NCBI GenBank assembly: GCA_964493995.1
Contig: CAZBQD010000014.1
Coordinates: 1-46,245 of the forward strand
Length of the DNA: 46,245 nucleotides
Origin: GCA-002282575 sp964493995
GTDB lineage: Bacteria; Pseudomonadota; Gammaproteobacteria; Thiomicrospirales; Thiomicrospiraceae
Reading direction: 5' to 3'
The notes beneath the pieces are model-generated. The model had not been told where the DNA came from and made no database searches. It saw nothing but the letters and a program-made list of their open reading frames with translations. This document shows, in pieces, positions 15,589-24,090 of the stretch. The position numbers were made by a program, and so were the translations under genes. How positions within the stretch are numbered: position 1 is the first letter of the stretch; the number at the start of each line of letters is the position of its first letter.

Positions 15589-16143
15589 ATGCAGCGTCGT
15601 CAGTTTTTAGGAGTGTTAAGCACCGTGGGACTATTAGCTCTGTTCCGTTCCAGTCATGCCGCCACTTGTCCTAAGCCCTTGAGCAGCAGCTCATTGCGAC
15701 AACTGAACAGCACGCAATCGCTCAACTTGTGCGACCTAACCCAAGGCAAGGTCTGTTTGTTTGTTAATGTTGCCAGCCATTGCGGCTTTACTTACCAATA
15801 CGAAGCCTTAGAAAAACTCTACAAAAGCTATGCCGACAAGGGTCTGGTCATTATTGGCTTTCCCTCTTCCGATTTTTTCCAAGAAAAAGACCAAGAAGCC
15901 GACATCGCGCAATTCTGTCAGCTCAACTTTGGCGTCACCTTTCCTTTGTCTGAAAAAATTCATGTGCGTGGCAGCGACGCTCACCCCGTGTTCAAATGGT
16001 TACAACAAGGCACAGACACCTCGGTGAAGTGGAACTTTTACAAATTTCTAGTGGACAGAAACGGCAAACCGGTGAAAGCCTTTGCGAGCATGACCGAACC
16101 CAACGATAAAAAAATCATCGACAGCATTGAGGCACTCTTATGA
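15589..16143 (+). CDS. Glutathione peroxidase-family protein with Tat signal
   Basis: This is a thiol peroxidase of 184 residues. ATG 15589 is chosen over GTG 15580 because AAGGAG lies eight bases before it and the GTG overlaps that site. The N-terminus MQRRQFLGVLSTVGLLALF has a twin-arginine motif and likely cleavage after SHA (about 23), so the enzyme acts in the periplasm. Peroxidatic Cys65 lies in NVASHCGFTYQYEALE, and the Trp/Asn of the tetrad in WNFYKFLVDRNG. The usual FPCNQF loop is FPSSDF, so the tetrad Gln is Asp and the loop Cys is Ser. Its ATGA overlap with the next gene makes it the head of the operon. Confidence 0.88.
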   Translation: MQRRQFLGVLSTVGLLALFRSSHAATCPKPLSSSSLRQLNSTQSLNLCDLTQGKVCLFVNVASHCGFTYQYEALEKLYKSYADKGLVIIGFPSSDFFQEKDQEADIAQFCQLNFGVTFPLSEKIHVRGSDAHPVFKWLQQGTDTSVKWNFYKFLVDRNGKPVKAFASMTEPNDKKIIDSIEALL

Positions 16144-17429
16144 CATTAGCAGACTCGCAAAAAGTAATTGTGGTCGGAACGGGAATTTCGGGTAGTGGCA
16201 CAGCCTGGCTACTGGCGCAGGCGGGGCATCGTGTTACCTTGGTTGAAAAGGATCGTCGCATTGGGGGTCATACCTGCACGCAAGACGTGACCATGGGAAA
16301 AGAAACGCATCCCGTCGATATGGGTTTTATTGTGTTTAATCGACCCAACTACCCGAATTTATCAGGATTATTTGACTATTTAAGCGTGGAAACCCATAAC
16401 ACCGAAATGTCTTTTGCCGTATCGCGCGATGGCGGTAAACACCAATATGGTGGTGCCGACTTTGCCACCTTTATGGCGCATTCACCCAGCCGCTGGCGCT
16501 GGTCGCACTGGCAGCTAATGTTCGATATTTTACGCTTTAACAAGGCGGCCTTAGGCTGGTTAGCGCAAGGTCAATTCGATGAACAAGAAACGCTGGGCAA
16601 CTGGTTAGCGCGCCACGGTTTTCATCAGCGCTTGGCCGATGCCTATTTATTACCCATGTCGGCTGCCATTTGGTCTTGTCCGCCGGCGCAAATGCTGCAC
16701 TATCCTGCTTACAGTTTATTGTCATTCTTTAAGAATCATGGGCTGTTACAGCTTGAAAACCGCCCTCAATGGGAAACTGTCACAGGCGGCAGTCGCCAGT
16801 ATTTGCAAAAGCTACACCGTCACCCCAACATCAACATTTTCAATGGCGTGACGATTGAGCAGATTCACCGCCATGACCATGGTGTTGAATTGAGTCTTAA
16901 TGACGGTTCGGTTCTGAACGCCGACCAGTTGGTATTGGCAACACATGCCGATCAGGCATTGGCTTTATTAGGAGAAAGCGCCAGTGACGACGAAATCGAA
17001 CTACTCAGCCCTTTCCACTATCAAGCCAATCATGCCTATCTGCACAGTGATTTAACCTACATGCCGAGCGAACGCAAAGTTTGGTCGGCGTGGAATTTTA
17101 TTGAAAGCGACGCACAACAACCGGTGCAAGTGAGCTACTGGATGAATTGCCTGCAACACATCGAAAGCGTTCAGCCCTTGATTGTGACGCTCAACCCCAA
17201 TGCCCCACCCGACCCAAATTTGACCTGGCAATATCATGTGTTCGATCATCCGGTATTTACCCCTGAAACACGCCAATCCCAGCACCAACTGCACCGACTT
17301 CAGGGTCAACAACGCACCTGGTTTGCCGGCAGTTATTTTGGTCATGGCTTTCATGAAGATGGTTTTGCCAGTGCGGTTGCTGTCGCACAAGCTTGGGGGA
17401 TTACGCCGCCTTGGAACCAAGCCGCATGA
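16140..17429 (+). CDS. FAD-dependent amine oxidase-family oxidoreductase
   Basis: This 429-residue flavoprotein has an N-terminal Rossmann dinucleotide-binding motif (VIVVGTGISGSGTAWLLAQAG) and an FAD-ribose Glu in VTLVEKDRRIGGHT. It ends with GSYFGHGFHEDGFASAVAVA. It belongs to the NAD(P)-binding/amine-oxidase group usually encoded beside DUF1365 and cyclopropane-fatty-acid-synthase genes. It probably oxidises or desaturates membrane fatty acyl chains, though the reaction is not proven by sequence. ATG overlaps the peroxidase stop (ATGA), and its own stop overlaps the next ATG. Confidence 0.88.
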   Translation: MTLADSQKVIVVGTGISGSGTAWLLAQAGHRVTLVEKDRRIGGHTCTQDVTMGKETHPVDMGFIVFNRPNYPNLSGLFDYLSVETHNTEMSFAVSRDGGKHQYGGADFATFMAHSPSRWRWSHWQLMFDILRFNKAALGWLAQGQFDEQETLGNWLARHGFHQRLADAYLLPMSAAIWSCPPAQMLHYPAYSLLSFFKNHGLLQLENRPQWETVTGGSRQYLQKLHRHPNINIFNGVTIEQIHRHDHGVELSLNDGSVLNADQLVLATHADQALALLGESASDDEIELLSPFHYQANHAYLHSDLTYMPSERKVWSAWNFIESDAQQPVQVSYWMNCLQHIESVQPLIVTLNPNAPPDPNLTWQYHVFDHPVFTPETRQSQHQLHRLQGQQRTWFAGSYFGHGFHEDGFASAVAVAQAWGITPPWNQAA

Positions 17430-18223
17430 CTCCCTTACGTGTTTACACGGGTGAGCTGATGCACCAACGCCATGATGATAAAGCCTACCGCTTCAGCTAC
17501 CCCTATGCCGTGGTCTGTGTCGATGTCGATAACTGGCAAGCACAGTGTCAGCAAGCCGGTATACGTGCTAATCGCTGGGGGCTGTTCAGTCTGCACCAAA
17601 CCGATTTTGGCGACCGAAAAGGCACACCTTGGCGCACATGGCTAACTCACTGCTTAGCGCAGCACGACTTTCACCAACCGATTCACCGTGCCGAATTGGT
17701 TGCGGTGCCGCGGTTTTTAGGCATTGGCTTTAACCCTTTGGCTATGTGGTACGTTTATAACGAGCGTGAAGAAGTGATTGCCACCCTGGCCGAAGTGTCT
17801 AATACGTTTGGACAGTGGCATCATTACGTGCATCATCTCAATGGCGAGCCCATCGACTTACAACGCGCCTTCACCGCCGATAAAGTCTTTCATGTTTCCC
17901 CTTTTTTACCCATGCCACTTCACTACGTGTTTAAGGTAAAACCACCCCATGAAGACTACCGCGTTATTATTGAAGAAAACGACAGCAACCATCAGCGTGT
18001 ACTGACGGCAGTGCAAACGGGAAAACGCTGTCAATCTGAGCGGCTATTGACCTGTTTATGGCAACACGGCTTAACCAGTATCGGCATTTTATTCGGTATT
18101 CACTGGCACGCCTTCAAGCTCTGGCGTCGTCAAGCCACGTTTTTCAAAACCCCTTCACACCTAACCTCCGTTCAACATAGCGATAGCAGGATGACATTAT
18201 GCCCACCACACTCAACGATCTAA
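17426..18223 (+). CDS. DUF1365 family protein
   Basis: This 265-residue protein of unknown biochemistry shows the family core (GIGFNPLAMWYVYN, ATLAEVSNTFGQWHHYV, KVFHVSPFLPM). ATG 17426 overlaps the preceding stop (ATGA) and is preferred to the longer upstream frame. Family members are co-encoded with the FAD oxidase and CFA synthase in many bacteria and act in modified fatty acid formation by genetic association. Its 3' end overlaps the cfa start by 25 bases. The C-terminal tail after about residue 245 is low in conserved features. Confidence 0.88.
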   Translation: MTPLRVYTGELMHQRHDDKAYRFSYPYAVVCVDVDNWQAQCQQAGIRANRWGLFSLHQTDFGDRKGTPWRTWLTHCLAQHDFHQPIHRAELVAVPRFLGIGFNPLAMWYVYNEREEVIATLAEVSNTFGQWHHYVHHLNGEPIDLQRAFTADKVFHVSPFLPMPLHYVFKVKPPHEDYRVIIEENDSNHQRVLTAVQTGKRCQSERLLTCLWQHGLTSIGILFGIHWHAFKLWRRQATFFKTPSHLTSVQHSDSRMTLCPPHSTI

Positions 18224-19419
18224 GCCACAGCCAAGACCTCGTTAGCCCCAGTAGTGTTGCTTTGCGCAGCTACGCCCGCTTACTGCGCGGCTGGCAAGAC
18301 GGACGCCTGACCTTACATTATGGCAATGAGTCCATCACCATCGGTTCTGGCACACAACACTGTGAGCTGCGACTCTACCGCCCTTGGGCGACGCTCGCCC
18401 GCATGCTAATGAAAGGCGATATTGGGTTTGCTCAGGCCTATGAAAACGGCTGGATTGATACGCCCGATATGGCGCAATTCCTGTACATGGCGCGCAATAA
18501 CGAATCGGCATGGCATCAAGAAGTGGGCAAAGCCACCGCTTTTTATCGCCGTTGGTTGCAGTGGTATCATCAAAAACGCGACAACACCGCCGAAGGCGGT
18601 AGCCGTAAGAACATCGCCGCTCACTACGATTTAGGTAACGACTTTTACAAGCTCTGGCTCGATGAAACACTCAGCTATTCAGCCGCACTCTTTTCACACC
18701 CCGACGAACCCTTGGTGGTGGCGCAAAAACGTAAAGTCAGCCGCTTGCTCGACCAGTTAGCGCTGCAGCCCAATCAAAGCCTACTCGAAATCGGCTGTGG
18801 CTGGGGTGAATTGATGCAGCAAGCGCTCGATAAACAGGTTAAGGTCACCGCCTTAACCCTTTCGAGTGAACAACAACGACTGGTACAAGAGCGTTTAGCA
18901 CCCGCCATTGAAACGGAACAAGCCGCGGTATTATTACAAGACTATCGACTGCATCATGGTCGCTACGATGCCATTGTCTCTGTTGAAATGTTCGAAGCAG
19001 TGGGTGAAAAATGGTGGTCGGTTTATTTTGAAAAAGTTGCTAGCCTGCTGAAAGTCAACGGGCGTTTCGCCATGCAATCGATCAGTATTCACCCCAGCTT
19101 GTTCGAAAACTACCGCAAACACCCCGACTTCATTCAGCGCTATATTTTTCCCGGTGGTATGCTACCGACACCAGAAAAACTGCTGGAGTTAGCGGAAAAA
19201 GCCGGCTTAACCCTGGTCGATAGACTCGACTTTGGTCAAGACTACGCCCTAACGTTGCGCCGCTGGCAACAAAGCTTCGAGCGTCAGCGCCCCGCGATTC
19301 ATGAATTGGGCATTAACGATCAGTTTTACCGTCGTTGGCATTATTACCTAGCCTATTGCGAAGCGGGCTTCAAAGCGGGTAGCATCGATGTGCACCAACT
19401 CACCTTTGTGAAGCATTAA
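18199..19419 (+). CDS. cfa: Cyclopropane-fatty-acyl-phospholipid synthase family methyltransferase
   Basis: This 406-residue SAM-dependent enzyme modifies unsaturated acyl chains of membrane phospholipids. The N-terminal lipid-binding domain is followed by NIAAHYDLGNDFYKLWLDETLSYS and the SAM motif LLEIGCGWGE. SVEMFEAVGEKWW and YIFPGGMLPTPEKL complete the catalytic region. In this operon type the product may be a methylated or furan-type fatty acid rather than a simple cyclopropane; sequence alone cannot decide. It overlaps DUF1365 by 25 bases and leaves three bases before the SDR gene. Confidence 0.92.
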   Translation: MPTTLNDLSHSQDLVSPSSVALRSYARLLRGWQDGRLTLHYGNESITIGSGTQHCELRLYRPWATLARMLMKGDIGFAQAYENGWIDTPDMAQFLYMARNNESAWHQEVGKATAFYRRWLQWYHQKRDNTAEGGSRKNIAAHYDLGNDFYKLWLDETLSYSAALFSHPDEPLVVAQKRKVSRLLDQLALQPNQSLLEIGCGWGELMQQALDKQVKVTALTLSSEQQRLVQERLAPAIETEQAAVLLQDYRLHHGRYDAIVSVEMFEAVGEKWWSVYFEKVASLLKVNGRFAMQSISIHPSLFENYRKHPDFIQRYIFPGGMLPTPEKLLELAEKAGLTLVDRLDFGQDYALTLRRWQQSFERQRPAIHELGINDQFYRRWHYYLAYCEAGFKAGSIDVHQLTFVKH

Positions 19420-19422
19420 ACC

Positions 19423-20205
19423 ATGTTTGCGCTCAAACCGGCCAATCCGCCTATCACTGATTGGCGTGGTAAACGGGTGTGGATCATCGGTGCCAGCGCC
19501 GGAATTGGCTTAACCGTGGCGCAGTCCCTGCATGCACAGGGCGCAGTGCTAACGCTGAGCGCGCGCAACCTCAAACCGCTAGAAAGCGATGCCCAACTCA
19601 GCCAATGTCAGCACCTTACTATGGATATCAGCGATACGCAGAGTATCGCCCATGCCATAGCGCAACTCTCTCAACCGGTTGATGTGGTGATGATCTTTGC
19701 CGGCACTTACCAAGCAGGTTCCTTACTCAATCATCGTCACGACGCCATACAGCAAACCATGGCCACCAACCTAGCCGGCGTCATTGACTCTTGTCATCAA
19801 CTGCTACCCAAGCTGATTGAGCAGCAACACGGGCATTTGGTACTGGTGGGAAGTTCCGCCGCTTATTTACCCATGCCTAACGCCAGCGTTTATGGGGCAA
19901 GCAAGGCAGGCTTGCGTTATTTTGCGCAAAGCCTCTACACCGAATGCTTACCCTTAGGCATCGCCGTAACGCTGGTCAGCCCAGGTTTTGTCAAAACACG
20001 ATTAACCGATCAAAACAGCTTTGCCATGCCTAACTTGCTCAGCACCCAACAAGCCAGCGATGCACTATTGGCGGGACTAGCCGCAGGCAAGTTCGACATC
20101 GCCTTCCCGTGGGGCTTCACCTTCGCACTCAAACTCATCAACAGCTTGCCATGGCGACTGCGTCAAATGCTACTTAATCGCCTAGCGCAACAGGAGACCG
20201 CATGA
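19423..20205 (+). CDS. Short-chain dehydrogenase/reductase
   Basis: This 260-residue NAD(P)-dependent oxidoreductase has the cofactor loop GASAGIG near residue 23 and the catalytic Ser in LVGSSAAYL. The active-site Tyr/Lys are in VYGASKAG (YxxxK), followed by VSPGFVKT. The NAG motif reads FAG. The C-terminus has a hydrophobic helix (FTFALKLINSLPWRLRQML) that may contact membrane. The substrate is unknown; within the operon a lipid-derived carbonyl or alcohol is a reasonable guess. Its stop overlaps the next ATG (ATGA). Confidence 0.9.
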   Translation: MFALKPANPPITDWRGKRVWIIGASAGIGLTVAQSLHAQGAVLTLSARNLKPLESDAQLSQCQHLTMDISDTQSIAHAIAQLSQPVDVVMIFAGTYQAGSLLNHRHDAIQQTMATNLAGVIDSCHQLLPKLIEQQHGHLVLVGSSAAYLPMPNASVYGASKAGLRYFAQSLYTECLPLGIAVTLVSPGFVKTRLTDQNSFAMPNLLSTQQASDALLAGLAAGKFDIAFPWGFTFALKLINSLPWRLRQMLLNRLAQQETA

Positions 20206-20633
20206 AACTCGATCAAGCGCTAGAGCGCTATTGCGCCTTTTTTGAAGGGCTAACGCGACAAGACATTGCGCGTTTTGAGCAAATTTACGCCACCAACGCC
20301 CGTTTCAAAGACCCCTTTCATGAAGTGCATGAGTTGGCACAGATTCAAGCCATTTTTGCACATATGTTCCAAGTTGCCCCCGATGCGCGTTTCATCATTC
20401 ATCAGCAGTTTGTTAACGGACAAAGTGCAATGATTACCTGGACGATGATGCTCACAGTTAGAAGCCAAGCCATGAGTATTAAGGGCAGCACCCATCTGGC
20501 GTTCGATGACCAAGGATTGGTCATCTTGCATCGAGATTACTGGGACACAGGCGAAGAACTCTTTAGCAAACTGCCCATCATCGGCGCCCCCATACGTTGG
20601 CTGATGAAACAATTTTCAGCGCTGAAATCATGA
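20202..20633 (+). CDS. NTF2/SnoaL-like small protein
   Basis: This 143-residue cone-shaped alpha+beta fold candidate begins LDQALERYCAFFEGLTRQDIARFEQIYATNARFKDPFHEVH. That segment is the classic SnoaL-like N-terminus, and GSTHLAFDDQGLVILHRDYWD follows near the end. Such proteins bind small hydrophobic ligands or act as isomerases or hydrolases. Homologues with an SDR and photolyase as neighbours are common in light-stress loci. It is coupled on both sides by ATGA-type overlaps. Confidence 0.85.
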   Translation: MKLDQALERYCAFFEGLTRQDIARFEQIYATNARFKDPFHEVHELAQIQAIFAHMFQVAPDARFIIHQQFVNGQSAMITWTMMLTVRSQAMSIKGSTHLAFDDQGLVILHRDYWDTGEELFSKLPIIGAPIRWLMKQFSALKS

Positions 20634-21439
20634 ATAGCAGCCTGTTAACTCCTTTACCCAACCAATTTGAGCATCGTGACGCCTTAATTGCACAGGTTCG
20701 TCAACTCTGCTCAAGCACGGAAACCACCGTCAGCAATCGCTTTATCGGCGGACGTACCCCTGCCGAAGCCAAACTTGAGCGTATCAACCCAATCGCCTAT
20801 GCTAGCACGCGCAATCATGCCGATGGTGCTGTCACACAGCTTTCACCCTATATTCGTCATGGCATCATCAGCGATGAGCAAGTCTATGCCCACCTCAGTC
20901 GTCATTTCGACCTCAATCAATGTGAAAAGCTGTTACAACAACTCAGCTGGCGCGCTTTCTTTCATTACACGCATCGACAAGCGCCACAGCTCATCTGGAC
21001 CAGCCGCGAAGCCTATAAAACCGGCTTTAACGAAGATGGCTACGCCACTGAGTTACCCGAAGATATTCGCCACGGGCAAACGGGCATAAAACTGATCGAC
21101 CAACTGATCGCCGCTTTATTAAACGACGGCTACCTACACAATCACTACCGACTTTACTTAGCCAGTTATGTGGTGCATTGGCGTCGGGTGCAGTGGCAAG
21201 CCGGTGCGCGTTGGATGCTAACGCATTTACTCGATGGCGATATCGCCAGCAACAACTACTCTTGGCAATGGGTGGCTTCCACTTTCAGCAGCAAGCCCTA
21301 TATCTTCAATTTAGATAACATCAAACAATTTGCCGATGCCAACCTAGATACCGAGGACGCGAGCAATGGCTGTTTCGATGCCAGTTACGACGACTTGCAA
21401 CGGCATCTTTTTCCCCAATTAACCGAGAATCACTCATGA
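20630..21439 (+). CDS. Photolyase/cryptochrome FAD-binding domain protein (split photolyase, C-terminal half)
   Basis: This 269-residue protein corresponds only to the FAD-binding half of a photolyase. Seen in order: FIGGRTPAEAKLERI, a TQLSPYIRHGIIS segment (family LSPYL+FG.+S), QLSWRAFFHY, NDGYLHNHYRLYLASY, WMLTHLLDGDIASNNYSWQW and IFN. The Trp residues of the terminal segment are kept, but the usual TGTDA loop reads TFSSK. There is no N-terminal antenna domain; that domain is the next gene. ATG 20630 overlaps the NTF2-like stop (ATGA) and is preferred to an upstream in-frame codon. A blue-light sensor or DNA-repair role is inferred. Confidence 0.87.
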   Translation: MNSSLLTPLPNQFEHRDALIAQVRQLCSSTETTVSNRFIGGRTPAEAKLERINPIAYASTRNHADGAVTQLSPYIRHGIISDEQVYAHLSRHFDLNQCEKLLQQLSWRAFFHYTHRQAPQLIWTSREAYKTGFNEDGYATELPEDIRHGQTGIKLIDQLIAALLNDGYLHNHYRLYLASYVVHWRRVQWQAGARWMLTHLLDGDIASNNYSWQWVASTFSSKPYIFNLDNIKQFADANLDTEDASNGCFDASYDDLQRHLFPQLTENHS

Positions 21440-21885
21440 AACGTCTTTTTTGGTTACACGATGAAAGCCTATGCGTCCCCCGTCAAGCCAATAGCGACGA
21501 CCTGCTCGTTTTTTGCTGGCATCCCGCCTACTTCGAGCAACAAGGCTGGTCGCTCAAACGCCTGGTGTTTATTTATGAAAGCCTATGCAGCTTGCCTGTC
21601 AGCATTTACGCGGGCGAACCCAGCGAACTCTTACAGGCGCTAAAACAGCAACACCCCTTAAGCGAAATACTCATACAACAGCCGCTCGACCCCCTATTAA
21701 CGGCACAGCTTGAAAACTTAAGCCAGGCGCATGCGGTGACTTTTTATCCAGCACCGTCGATGTTAGACGACTCACATCTTAAACCCAGTAAACGCTTTTA
21801 TACCTACTGGCAGCAAGTCGCACAGCAGTTAGGACAAACGTCGCCACAGAAAACGCAGTTTCATCGCTACCACCGCAACAAATGA
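21436..21885 (+). CDS. Photolyase N-terminal alpha/beta domain-like protein (split photolyase, N-terminal half)
   Basis: This is a 149-residue protein. Its layout follows the Rossmann-like N-terminal domain of photolyases: MKRLFWLHDESLCV at the first strand (compare W.R.DLR..D), then LLVFCWHPAY. RLVFIYESLCSLPVSIYAGEPSELLQAL follows the 'ESL..L...L...G' segment. AVTFYPAPSMLDD precedes KPSKRFYTYWQQVAQQLG, matching the P-Y-x-V-F-T-P-F-W linker. It is encoded after, not before, the FAD half, with an ATGA overlap. I infer that the two proteins assemble into one photolyase-like particle. Similarity is weak at residue level, hence moderate confidence. Confidence 0.65.
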   Translation: MKRLFWLHDESLCVPRQANSDDLLVFCWHPAYFEQQGWSLKRLVFIYESLCSLPVSIYAGEPSELLQALKQQHPLSEILIQQPLDPLLTAQLENLSQAHAVTFYPAPSMLDDSHLKPSKRFYTYWQQVAQQLGQTSPQKTQFHRYHRNK

Positions 21886-21944
21886 GAAAAGCATGAATTT
21901 AATTCATCATTACAGACATATTTTTCTAACAAATTAAATAGTTA

Positions 21945-21973
21945 TTGAAAATTGTCGTCCAACGCCTTAGAGT
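21945..21973 (+). promoter_or_regulatory. Candidate promoter of the EAL/GGDEF pair
   Basis: TTGAAA (-35, 21945-21950), a 17-base spacer and TAGAGT (-10, 21968-21973) lie 35 bases before the EAL gene. Confidence 0.5.
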
Positions 21974-22007
21974 ATGAATTATTGTCAATTAATTAAAAGG
22001 AATGATT

Positions 22008-23069
22008 ATGTCTTGCCGTTGCCAAACACTCCCCAACTTATCGATGGAAGGTGGCAAGCTGTTTCTCACTTTTTTTGACTTGTTTTTATTACGCAAAGTT
22101 AGCAAACAACTGCAAGCGCTGGGTTATGCATGCCAAAGCGAAGGTCAGCTATTGCGTGTCGATAGCGACAACATAGAACAATTGATTCAAACTCTGTGTC
22201 GCGATTGCGGTTTAACCGCCTCCGACAACATGAATATTCAATTACTCATTACCTCGGCTGACGCCACCAGCTTAGACCCCAATGAGCTGACCAAAATGCG
22301 TCCGCTATCGACTTGGTGTTCACAATTTAATGCACAAGAACTCATCGATGTGCTGAAACACAAAAGCTTGGTGGTGCATTTTCAGCCCATTCTTTCGGTT
22401 AAAGATCAATCACTTTACGCGCACGAAGCGCTCATTCGTGGTTTAACGCCAGAAGGCAAAATCATTCCGCCGAACGTGTTATTTGGTCAAGCCAAAGATG
22501 CTGAACTCTTGTTCAACCTAGATCGCCTGTGTCGTGAAACCATTATGCACACAGCGGCAAAGCTGGATTACTTCGGGCGCTTATTCATTAACTTTTTACC
22601 CAGTGCTATTTATAATCCGGAAAATTGCCTCAGCACCACCATGTCACTGGCCGAACGCTACGGCTTCGACCCGCACAAACTCATTTTCGAAGTGGTAGAA
22701 ACAGAGCGTATCGACGACATTAATCATTTACGTAATATTCTGGACTATTACCGTGCCAAGGGTTTCAAAACAGCGCTCGACGACATGGGTAGTGGCTACT
22801 CATCACTCAACCTGTTAGCCAGTTTATCGCCCAATATTGTCAAAATCGACCGCGAGTTGATTATGAATATCGACCAAGAACCGATTAAACAAGCCATTGT
22901 TGGCGGCATTTTAGGTATGGCCAAACAAACCGGCATCACCACCCTAGCCGAGGGCGTAGAAACCGAAGCGGAATGGCAATACATTCGTAACATTGGCATT
23001 GATTTAGTACAAGGTTTTTACTTTGGTCGCCCTGCACCCGAACCCGTTAAGGAATTGAGGCCTAGCTAA
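22008..23069 (+). CDS. EAL-domain cyclic-di-GMP phosphodiesterase
   Basis: This 353-residue cytoplasmic protein starts at ATG 22008, six bases after AAAGGA; the ATG at 22002 abuts the ribosome site. The first ~105 residues are a Cys-containing domain I do not recognise. The EAL domain follows: HEALIRG (EAL 140-142), FINFLP, FEVVETE, ALDDMGSGYSSL, VKIDREL, LAEGVETE and QGFYFGRPAPEP. All metal and catalytic positions appear present, so it should hydrolyse c-di-GMP. Its stop overlaps the next start (TAATG), coupling it to a diguanylate cyclase. Confidence 0.93.
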   Translation: MSCRCQTLPNLSMEGGKLFLTFFDLFLLRKVSKQLQALGYACQSEGQLLRVDSDNIEQLIQTLCRDCGLTASDNMNIQLLITSADATSLDPNELTKMRPLSTWCSQFNAQELIDVLKHKSLVVHFQPILSVKDQSLYAHEALIRGLTPEGKIIPPNVLFGQAKDAELLFNLDRLCRETIMHTAAKLDYFGRLFINFLPSAIYNPENCLSTTMSLAERYGFDPHKLIFEVVETERIDDINHLRNILDYYRAKGFKTALDDMGSGYSSLNLLASLSPNIVKIDRELIMNIDQEPIKQAIVGGILGMAKQTGITTLAEGVETEAEWQYIRNIGIDLVQGFYFGRPAPEPVKELRPS

Positions 23070-24034
23070 TGCCCCTAAACTTCAGCCAACTCACGCACTT
23101 TTCACAAGCTGGTCGAGAAGTGCTTCATTACCTGAAGCAACACTTAGGGTTTGATTTGTGGATGATTACGCGTGTCAATGGCGATGACTGGATTGTGTTA
23201 CAAGCCGAAGACCAAGGCTATCGGGTGGAAGAAGGCGATGTGCTGAAATGGTCGGATTCTTTCTGCGCCCAAATGGTGCAAGGCTTGGGGCCGAATATTG
23301 CTCCCTGTGCCATGAAGGTTATTAGCTATGCCAATACGCCCATCGCGCAAAAGCTACCCATCGAAGCCTATGTTGGCTACCCCATTAAACTCGCTGACGG
23401 TGAGCTATTTGGCACCCTGTGCGGCATTGATCCGAAACAACAACCTGACGAATTGACGCAACATGCGCCTTTATTGGAGTTAATCAGCCAACTGCTGTCA
23501 CGGCTATTGCAACTGGAATGGCAACATATTCAAACGCAACGTGAAAACCAACGTCATGCCAACGAAGCCCTCACCGACCCCTTAACCGGAACCTACAACC
23601 GACGCGCCTGGCAAGCTTTCCTTGCCTCGGAAGAACAAAACTGTGTCAGTTTTGGTAATGAAGCCAGTTTATTTGTGCTCGACTTAAACGACCTGAAAAA
23701 GGTCAATGACAATGGCGGACACCTAGCCGGCGACGCCTTACTGCAAACGGCTGTTCACTCGATTCAATCGGTGCTCGCACCTAGCGATGTGCTGGCTCGA
23801 CTGGGTGGCGATGAATTTGTCATTCTGGCCGTCGATAGAGACGAGCCATCCTCTAACCAGCTCTATCAACAACTGCAACAACAGCTAGCACACGATTGCG
23901 TATCTGTTGCCATTGGCATGGCCATGCGCGATCATCATGGCACGCTAGAAGATGCGTTCAAAATCGCCGATCAACGTATGTATGAAAATAAGCGCCAGAT
24001 CAAAGCTGGCGCTCAAGTCACAAAGCAAAATTAA
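23069..24034 (+). CDS. GAF-GGDEF diguanylate cyclase
   Basis: This 321-residue protein has an N-terminal GAF-like sensor (about 10-150; YVGYPIKLADGELFGTLCGID) and a short coiled linker. The GGDEF domain has DPLTGTYNRRAW and an intact GGDEF (246-250), so c-di-GMP synthesis is expected. No RxxD inhibitory site is seen five residues upstream of GGDEF, implying no classical product inhibition. It is coupled to the EAL gene by a TAATG overlap, so enzymes of opposite activity are made together. A GC-rich hairpin lies within its last codons. Confidence 0.92.
   Translation: MPLNFSQLTHFSQAGREVLHYLKQHLGFDLWMITRVNGDDWIVLQAEDQGYRVEEGDVLKWSDSFCAQMVQGLGPNIAPCAMKVISYANTPIAQKLPIEAYVGYPIKLADGELFGTLCGIDPKQQPDELTQHAPLLELISQLLSRLLQLEWQHIQTQRENQRHANEALTDPLTGTYNRRAWQAFLASEEQNCVSFGNEASLFVLDLNDLKKVNDNGGHLAGDALLQTAVHSIQSVLAPSDVLARLGGDEFVILAVDRDEPSSNQLYQQLQQQLAHDCVSVAIGMAMRDHHGTLEDAFKIADQRMYENKRQIKAGAQVTKQN
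23991..24013 (+). repeat. Hairpin inside the 3' end of the GGDEF gene
   Basis: AGCGCCAG and CTGGCGCT form a perfect eight-base stem with a seven-base loop, about 20 bases before the stop. A weak T-rich stretch follows at 24035-24042. Possibly a terminator-like end of the EAL/GGDEF transcript. Confidence 0.35.
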
Positions 24035-24090
24035 CTTCTTTTAAGATGCAACCAGTTCTTTAATTCTGACCTAAGCAGCCAAAAATCACC

